From Monoplex corrugatus (taxonomy: Eukaryota > Mollusca > Gastropoda > Littorinimorpha > Ranellidae), in NCBI GenBank assembly GCA_030674185.1, contig CM060312.1, positions 61,510,078-61,532,577 of the forward strand: a stretch of 22,500 bases of DNA, written 5' to 3'. Each line of letters begins with the position of its first letter. Position 1 is the stretch's first letter. The notes under the pieces were generated by a model that made no database searches, was not told where the DNA came from, and worked only from the letters and a program-made list of their open reading frames with translations. Of this stretch, positions 18,262 to 22,500 are shown in pieces. A program made the translations under genes and the position numbers.

Positions 18262-18395
18262 AATAAAAGTTTATTTCGACAGGTACGGTTTTGATTTTAA
18301 TTAATATGGTTGGTTCAATGGTCACTCCATACAGTATAGTTTATTTCGACATGTAGACTTTTTGACTTTGGTTAAGAAGGTTGGCACAATGGTCA
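18262..18395. repeat. Diverged ~70 bp tandem pair
   Basis: A GTTTATTTCGACAGGTA ... CAATGGTCAC block (from about 18268) is repeated as GTTTATTTCGACATGTAG ... CACAATGGTCAC (from about 18339). The pair also exists in unit B at about 21209-21326, so it predates the segmental duplication. Confidence 0.75.
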
Positions 18396-18411
18396 CAACG
18401 TGCAGCACCAT

Positions 18412-18790
18412 GAAGAAGAAGAAGAATGAATATGAATATGTATATAATGATAATGAGAATGATAATTATTACAATCGTCATCATAGTAATTACAGAACTA
18501 CTACTACTGTTACTACTGCTAAAAATATTAAAGATAGAAGATAATGATATAAATAATACCACTACCAATAATAATGATAATGATTATCATAATAATAATA
18601 GTAATAACAATAATTACATTACTAATACTAATAATGATAATAATGATAATACTGATGATGATGATGATATATGCAAAGTATAAATGATGACAATGATGAT
18701 GATCATGACGATGATAGCAACAATAATAATAACAATAGTAATAATTATAATCATAATAATAATGATAATAATACATAGTATAAATGATGA
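18412..18790. repeat. Degenerate ATA/ATG triplet array (unit A)
   Basis: AT-rich trinucleotide sequence (GAA, AAT, ATG, TAC units) with no gene. The matching array in unit B lies at about 21340-21745. Poly-Ile and poly-Asn/Asp frames are artefacts. Confidence 0.9.
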
Positions 18791-18797
18791 TATAAAG

Positions 18798-18805
18798 AAA
18801 AAAAA
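18798..18805 (-). terminator. Pol III terminator of tRNA-Ser copy 1
   Basis: An A8 run on the plus strand is T8 on the tRNA strand, starting 4 bases past the mature 3' end. A run of four or more T is the standard RNA polymerase III stop. Confidence 0.85.
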
Positions 18806-18809
18806 TCCG

Positions 18810-18891
18810 CGTCGCCGACAGGATTCGAACCTGTGCGGGAAGATCCCAATGGATTTCTAGTCCATCGCCTTAACCACTCGGCCACGACGAC
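18810..18891 (-). tRNA. tRNA-Ser: tRNA-Ser(AGA), copy 1
   Basis: An 82-base class II tRNA that decodes serine UCU codons (and neighbouring UCN codons once A34 becomes inosine). On the minus strand the 7-bp acceptor stem GTCGTCG/CGGCGAC pairs fully with one G-U wobble, and the discriminator base is G as in serine tRNAs. The D arm is GCC/GGC with GTGG. The anticodon stem ATGGA/TCCAT is perfect around the loop CTAGAAA, with anticodon AGA at 18858-18856. The long variable arm has a GGGA/TCCC stem, which is typical for serine. The T stem ACAGG/CCTGT is perfect with loop TTCGAAT. Internal A and B boxes are intact, no intron is present, CCA is not encoded (usual for a eukaryote), and a T8 terminator follows. 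It is likely functional. Confidence 0.96.
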
Positions 18892-18977
18892 TGCGATGTC
18901 AGAATTGACTTATCTGGCTTATTTGATTGTCATGAAGTTACTAACTTGTCTGTTATCGCAAACAATTTTTGTATTCC

Positions 18978-19003
18978 TGTGTGTGTGTGTGTGTGTGTGT
19001 GTG

Positions 19004-19056
<53 letters not shown>

Positions 19057-19161
19057 GTGTGTGTTGTGTGTGTGTGTGTGTGTGGTGTGTGCGTGTGTGT
19101 GTGTGTGTGTGTGCGTGTGTGTTTGTGTGTGTGTGTGTATGTGTGTGTTGTGTGTGTGTGT

Positions 19162-19228
<67 letters not shown>

Positions 19229-19262
19229 GTATGCGTGTGTGTACTTGTATGTGTGTGTGTAA
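18978..19262. repeat. (GT)n array (unit A)
   Basis: Long GT array with GTT, GGT, GC and TAT interruptions, lying upstream of the tRNA with respect to its transcription. The unit B counterpart is at 21937-22196. Long open frames here are artefacts. Confidence 0.96.
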
Positions 19263-19327
19263 TTGCATGTGTGCGTTTGTATGTGCGTATGAGATGTTAT
19301 CGCAAGATACTCAACATCAGATACACT

Positions 19328-19658
19328 ATCCAAACCAATGTGACTGCCTGCTTTCAAGCAAACAGGAACCAGAAGAAGAAAAAACACGTAGAAAGAATCA
19401 GAACGAGTATTTAATACAATCAGACAAGACAGGCGCAAATTTTCGGCCAACTGGCCTTTGTCAAGCGTAAGATCACAAAGTGGACGAAGCAGCAGGGAAG
19501 TTTCAGTCTTTTTCTCCTAATTTTTGCATCTGGTGTTTGTTTTTTGTGATCTTACGCTTGACAAAGGGCAGTTGGCTGGAAATTTGCGCCTGTCTTGTCT
19601 TGTTGTATTAAATACGCTTTCTTATTCTTTTTTCGTGTTTTGTTTTTTCTGGTTCCTG
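19328..19658. mobile_element. Foldback element, copy 2 (complete, with probable TSD)
   Basis: Left arm 19363-19478 and right arm 19545-19658 are inverted copies, sharing GATCTTACGCTTGACAAAG and GCGCCTGTCTTGTCTTG with the element at 10690-11050. The 11-base direct repeat TCAGATACACT flanks it at 19317-19327 and 19659-19669, which looks like a target-site duplication. An 11 bp duplication is unusual for common DNA transposon superfamilies, so the class remains open. No coding sequence. Confidence 0.72.
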
Positions 19659-19847
19659 TCAGATACACTGATCATAGTATCAATGAACAATGGCTCCTAT
19701 CCACCAAACAGCATGTTAAACCATATGACGATCTGCTGATACCAGTTACGAAAAGAAAACTACATTTGCATATGGCCATGTTACAAAATCCAATTGGCTT
19801 GCTAAATCAGTCTTCCAGGGAACTGTTGAGAGAGGGAGACGGAAAGG

Positions 19848-20005
19848 AAGAGAGAGAGAGAGAGAGATAGGGAGAGAGAGAGAGATAGGGAGAGAGAGAG
19901 AGATAGGGAGAGAGAGAGATAGGAGAGAGAGAGAGAATGAGAGATTGAGAGAGATAGAGAGAGAGAGAGAGAAATAAAGAGAGAGAGAGAGATAGGGAGA
20001 GAGAG
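19848..20005. repeat. (GA)n with periodic GATAGG interruptions
   Basis: GA-rich tract with a loosely regular GATAGGGAGAGAGAGA unit. It ends exactly where unit B begins, so it marks the duplication junction. Confidence 0.92.
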
Positions 20006-20112
20006 AACAAACACACCGCAAAATCGTTTGAGTTGGCCAGGTCTTGAAATGGAAAGGAGTTTGAGAAGAGACCTGTACCTATAAAATACAAGAGTGACTA
20101 GCCGGGAATTTT

Positions 20113-20125
20113 AAGGAGGACATCA
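20113..20125. repeat. Target-site duplication, left copy, of LINE copy 5
   Basis: AAGGAGGACATCA matches AAGAAGGACATCA at 20624-20636 with one mismatch. The empty site in unit A (17680-17692) is AAGAAGGACGTCA. The three-way comparison confirms insertion by target-primed reverse transcription. Confidence 0.88.
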
Positions 20126-20623
20126 TCATCATCATCATCATCAGGTGCCCTGCTGCATGGCGTTGGCGATCATGGACTTCCATCTGTCTCTATCTCTCGT
20201 TGCCCCTAGCATCTCCCCACCCTCATCGTCCCCAGCCACTCTGCAAGTCCGTCCAGCATTTTCTCCCTGGGTCTACCTGGTGCTCTCTTTCCCTCCAGCT
20301 TTCCCGTTGTGACCAGGTGCTCCAAATCCTCCTTCCTCATAAAATGGCCTATAAATGTTGCCTGTCTTTTCCTAATCTTCCTTATGAGTGATCTACTTGT
20401 GTCTGCCTCCATCAAGACTGTCTCGTTTGTTTTCTTTGCTGTCCATGGAACTCTCAACATTCTTCTTAGGAACCATATCTCGCCTGCCTCAATCTTGTTC
20501 TGGCTTTGCTTGTTGACTGTCCACGCCTGAAATCCGTACAACAGTATTGGTTCTATATAACATTCAAGAACTCTCTTCCTGATGTTAATTGAAAGGTATT
20601 TGTTGGTAAGAATCCTTGTCATC
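20126..20623 (-). mobile_element. LINE copy 5, minus strand, 5'-truncated, TSD-flanked
   Basis: The best-preserved copy. The tail is (CAT)n on the plus strand, then GGTGCCCTGCTGCATGG. On the minus strand one frame reads ILTNKYLSINIRKRVLECYIEP, GFQAWTVNKQSQNKIE, MWFLRRMLRVPWTAKKTNETVL, IRKRQATFIGHFMRK and GKRAPGRPREKMLDGLAEW, ending near TMRVGRC after a late frameshift. It is truncated at its 5' end in the thumb region (AAGAATCCTTGTC on the plus strand). Its microsatellite tail overlaps the target sequence GGACATCA, so tail and target share a few bases. Confidence 0.92.
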
Positions 20624-20636
20624 AAGAAGGACATCA
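20624..20636. repeat. Target-site duplication, right copy, of LINE copy 5
   Basis: AAGAAGGACATCA, partner of 20113-20125. After it, unit B resumes as AGCAGGCCAGT, matching unit A from 17693. Confidence 0.88.
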
Positions 20637-20803
20637 AGCAGGCCAGTCTTCATGTTGCAGGCTGTAAGTGAACTGAAGACATTTGGGAGTCTTGTGTCTA
20701 CAGTTCTATCAGCAGAACCAGATAACCCGCGTAACAATGAAGTGCCAGTGAAGATCGAACTCACACGCTCCCAGGTTAGCACGGTCAGCTGATGCTCAGA
20801 ACG
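20637..20803 (-). mobile_element. tRNA-like SINE segment in unit B (after LINE interruption)
   Basis: Continuation of the segment equivalent to 17693-17859. The B-box region reads GTGAGTTCGATCTTC, slightly degraded relative to unit A. LINE copy 5 splits this segment; its other part is at about 20050-20125. Confidence 0.42.
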
Positions 20804-21199
20804 TTAACCCTTTGACTCCCGTACCCTGTCCATCAGCATTCTGCATTGTCAACCCCACTAGCAAAGCAAACACTCAATCCTTTGATTCCCCACCCTATCT
20901 ACCAGCTTCCTGCAGGAAGCTGTTGGATAGGGTGAGGGATCCAAAGGTTTAGTTTTTGCAGTTTGGGGATAGGGTGCGGGAGTCAAAAGGTTAAGCTGTC
21001 GAGACTTAACCCTTTCACTTCCGCACCTTATCCACCGACTGCAAAATCTCAACCCTTTGACTTCCTTACCCTATCCACCAGTTTCCTCCAAGAAGCTGGT
21101 GAATAGGGTGTAGGAGTGAAAGGGTTAATGTTTTTGCTTTGCTGTCATGGCTGATAATGGGGGATGCTGACGGATAGGGTGAGGAAGTCAAAGGGTTAA
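20804..21199. mobile_element. Nested piggyBac-like MITE cluster 3 (unit B)
   Basis: Counterpart of 17860-18256 with the same nesting, length within one base and the same internal TTAA-bounded copy (21006-21128). Because the nesting is shared, all the self-insertions predate the segmental duplication. Confidence 0.75.
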
Positions 21200-21339
21200 A
21201 ACGAAATAAAAGTTGATTTCGACAGGTACGGTTTCTGATTTTAATTAATATGGTTGGTTCAATGGTCACTCCATACAGTATAGTTTATTTCGACATGTAG
21301 ACATTTTGACGTTGGCACAATGGTCAACACGTGCAGCAC

Positions 21340-21745
21340 AATGAAGAAGAAGAATGAAGAAGAAGAATGAATATGAATATGTATATGATGATAATGAGAA
21401 TGATAATTATACAATCGTCATCATAGTAATTACAGAACTACTACTACTGTTACTACTGCTAAAAATATTAAAGATAGAAGATGATGATATAATAATACCA
21501 ATACCAATAATAATGATAATGATTATAATAATAATAATGGTAATAATAATAATTACATTACTAATACTAATAGTGATAATACTAATAATACTGATAATAC
21601 TGATGATGATGATGATATATGCAAAGTATAAATGATGACGATGATGATGATCATGACGATGATGATGATAGCAACAATAATAATAACAATAGTAATAATC
21701 ATAATCATAATAATAATGATAATAATACATAGTATAAATGATGGT
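21340..21745. repeat. Degenerate ATA/ATG triplet array (unit B)
   Basis: Counterpart of 18412-18790, with several triplet gains and losses (for example an extra GAAGAAGAATGAA at the start). No gene. Confidence 0.9.
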
Positions 21746-21751
21746 ACAGAG

Positions 21752-21758
21752 AAAAAAA
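21752..21758 (-). terminator. Pol III terminator of tRNA-Ser copy 2
   Basis: An A7 run on the plus strand is T7 on the tRNA strand, 6 bases past the mature 3' end. Confidence 0.82.
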
Positions 21759-21764
21759 TTCCCG

Positions 21765-21846
21765 CGTCGCCGACAGGATTCGAACCTGTGCGGGAAGATC
21801 CCAATGGATTTCTAGTCTATCGCCTTAACCACTCGGCCACGACGAC
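21765..21846 (-). tRNA. tRNA-Ser: tRNA-Ser(AGA), copy 2, with an anticodon-stem mismatch
   Basis: Same 82-base structure as the copy at 18810-18891, with the anticodon AGA at 21813-21811. Exactly one base differs: plus-strand T at 21818 in place of C. In the RNA this changes G29 to A29, so the pair 29-41 becomes an A-C mismatch in the middle of the anticodon stem (ATAGA facing TCCAT). All other stems, the long variable arm, the internal promoters and a T7 terminator are intact. It may still be transcribed and perhaps partly functional, or it may be the first step towards a pseudogene. The flanking DNA differs from unit A much more than the tRNA does. Confidence 0.92.
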
Positions 21847-21936
21847 TGCGATGGCAGTACTGACTTATCTGGCTTATTTGATCGTCATGAAGCTACTAAC
21901 TTGTCTGTTCTCGCAAACATTTTTTTTGTATTCTGT

Positions 21937-21939
21937 GCG

Positions 21940-21996
<57 letters not shown>

Positions 21997-22196
21997 TGTG
22001 TGTGTTGTGTGTTGTGTGAGTGTGTGTTGTGTGTGTGTGTGTGTGGTGTGTGTGTGTGGTGTGTCGTGTGTGTTTGTGTGTGTGTGTGTATGTGTGTGTT
22101 GTGTGTGTGTGGTGTGTGTGTTGTTGTGTGTGTGGTGGTGTGATGTGTGTACTTGTATGCGTGTGTGTACTGTATGTGTGTGTGTAATTGTATGCG
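21937..22196. repeat. (GT)n array (unit B)
   Basis: Counterpart of 18978-19262 with more interruptions (GAG, TCG, GTTGTTG). Open frames are artefacts. Confidence 0.96.
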
Positions 22197-22212
22197 TTTG
22201 TATGTGCGTATG

Positions 22213-22395
22213 ATTACAAAGTGGACAAAGCAGCAGAAAAGTTTTAGTCTTTTTCTCCTAATTTTTGTATCTGGTGTTTGTTTTGTGATCTTACGCTTGA
22301 CAAAGGGCAGTTGGCTGGAAATTTGCGCCTGTCTTGTCTTGTAGTATTAAATACGCGTTCTTATTCTTTTTTCGTGTTGTTTTTCTGGTTCCTGT
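22213..22395. mobile_element. Foldback element, copy 3 (left arm deleted)
   Basis: Only the right half remains (GATCTTACGCTTGACAAAG to CTGGTTCCTG), followed by TCAGATACACT as in unit A. The left arm and left target repeat are missing. The sequence passes from GTATG straight to ATTACAAAGTGG, which removes the equivalent of 19292-19471. Confidence 0.8.
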
Positions 22396-22500
22396 CAGAT
22401 ACACTGATCATAGTATCAATGAACAATGGCTCCTATCCACCAAACAGCATGTTAAACCATATGACGATCTGCTGATACCAGTTACGAAAAGAAAACTACA

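Larger units (their letters stand above)
17574..20005. repeat. Tandem segmental duplication, unit A (~2.43 kb)
   Basis: Everything from AACAAACACACC at 17574 to the window's matching end point at 19764 recurs in the same order and orientation from 20006 to 22500. Unit A holds a tRNA-like SINE segment, the nested TTAA MITE cluster, an ATA/ATG triplet array, a tRNA-Ser gene, a (GT)n array and a complete foldback element. It ends in unique sequence and a (GA)n tract. Flanks of the tRNA differ from unit B at roughly 7 of 95 positions. Unit A lacks the LINE that sits in unit B, so it keeps the empty site. Confidence 0.9.
20006..22500. repeat. Tandem segmental duplication, unit B (continues past window)
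   Basis: Second copy of the ~2.43 kb unit. It differs by a LINE insertion (20126-20623) and a 180 bp deletion that removed what corresponds to 19292-19471 of unit A. The copy is still in register with unit A at the last base of the window, so the far boundary is not visible and further units may follow. Confidence 0.9.

Noticed and set aside
18640..18672. CTGATGATG as part of a hammerhead ribozyme core
   Set aside because: It lies within an ATG triplet array, and no GAAA-containing partner stem is present at the needed spacing.
19524..19739. Conserved small protein shared with 10927-11175 and 22278-22475 (KGQLA.NLRLSCLVVLNTRSYSFF)
   Set aside because: The shared peptide is a translation of the foldback element's right arm; conservation is that of the repeat, and the frame is not kept intact throughout.

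Overview
The window reads as intergenic DNA from a large, repeat-rich metazoan genome. The best guess is a marine invertebrate, probably a mollusc; this is an inference from the style of the LINE family, a GCGCTATATAAAT-type SINE tail and the very high density of long (CA)n, (GA)n, (CATC)n and triplet arrays. There is no bacterial gene structure: no operons, no ribosome binding sites. No intact host protein-coding gene is visible on either strand. Nearly every long open frame lies in a simple repeat whose unit happens to lack stop codons. The only convincing cellular genes are two tRNA-Ser(AGA) genes on the minus strand.

Layout. 66-1440 is a minus-strand non-LTR retrotransposon with reverse-transcriptase and C-terminal sequence but no catalytic YxDD block. 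A (CG)n/(TG)n array follows. A second, 5'-truncated copy of the same family faces the other way at 2303-2862. 3.0-3.9 kb holds a tRNA-like SINE head and a clean 465 bp inverted-repeat element. 4.0-7.2 kb is simple repeats around an unassigned AT-rich stretch and a G-quadruplex-like run. 7.2-10.4 kb contains two more LINE 3' ends, a ~86 bp direct repeat, a TTAA-flanked nested piggyBac-like MITE cluster and a pentanucleotide array that starts inside a LINE copy. 10.7-11.05 kb is a foldback element with ~140 bp arms. 11.1-11.85 kb is the least repetitive sequence in the window. 11.9-14.7 kb is almost pure microsatellite. 14.74-16.41 kb is a minisatellite of about 37 units with a ~45 bp period. 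A short, weak zinc-finger-like retroelement remnant follows it.

The last 5 kb (17.57 kb to the window end) is a tandem segmental duplication with a ~2.43 kb period. Each unit carries, in the same order, a tRNA-like SINE segment, a nested piggyBac-like MITE cluster, an ATA/ATG triplet array, a tRNA-Ser(AGA) gene, a (GT)n array and a foldback element. The second unit additionally received a LINE insertion with a 13 bp target-site duplication and lost 180 bp, including one arm of the foldback element. This allows the order of events to be read. The second tRNA copy has one substitution, which breaks an anticodon-stem pair.

I found no new multi-gene system. The most interesting signals are the dated duplication around the tRNA genes, the LINE family whose stop codon is the first unit of its own (TGA)n tail, the self-nesting TTAA elements and the foldback family.
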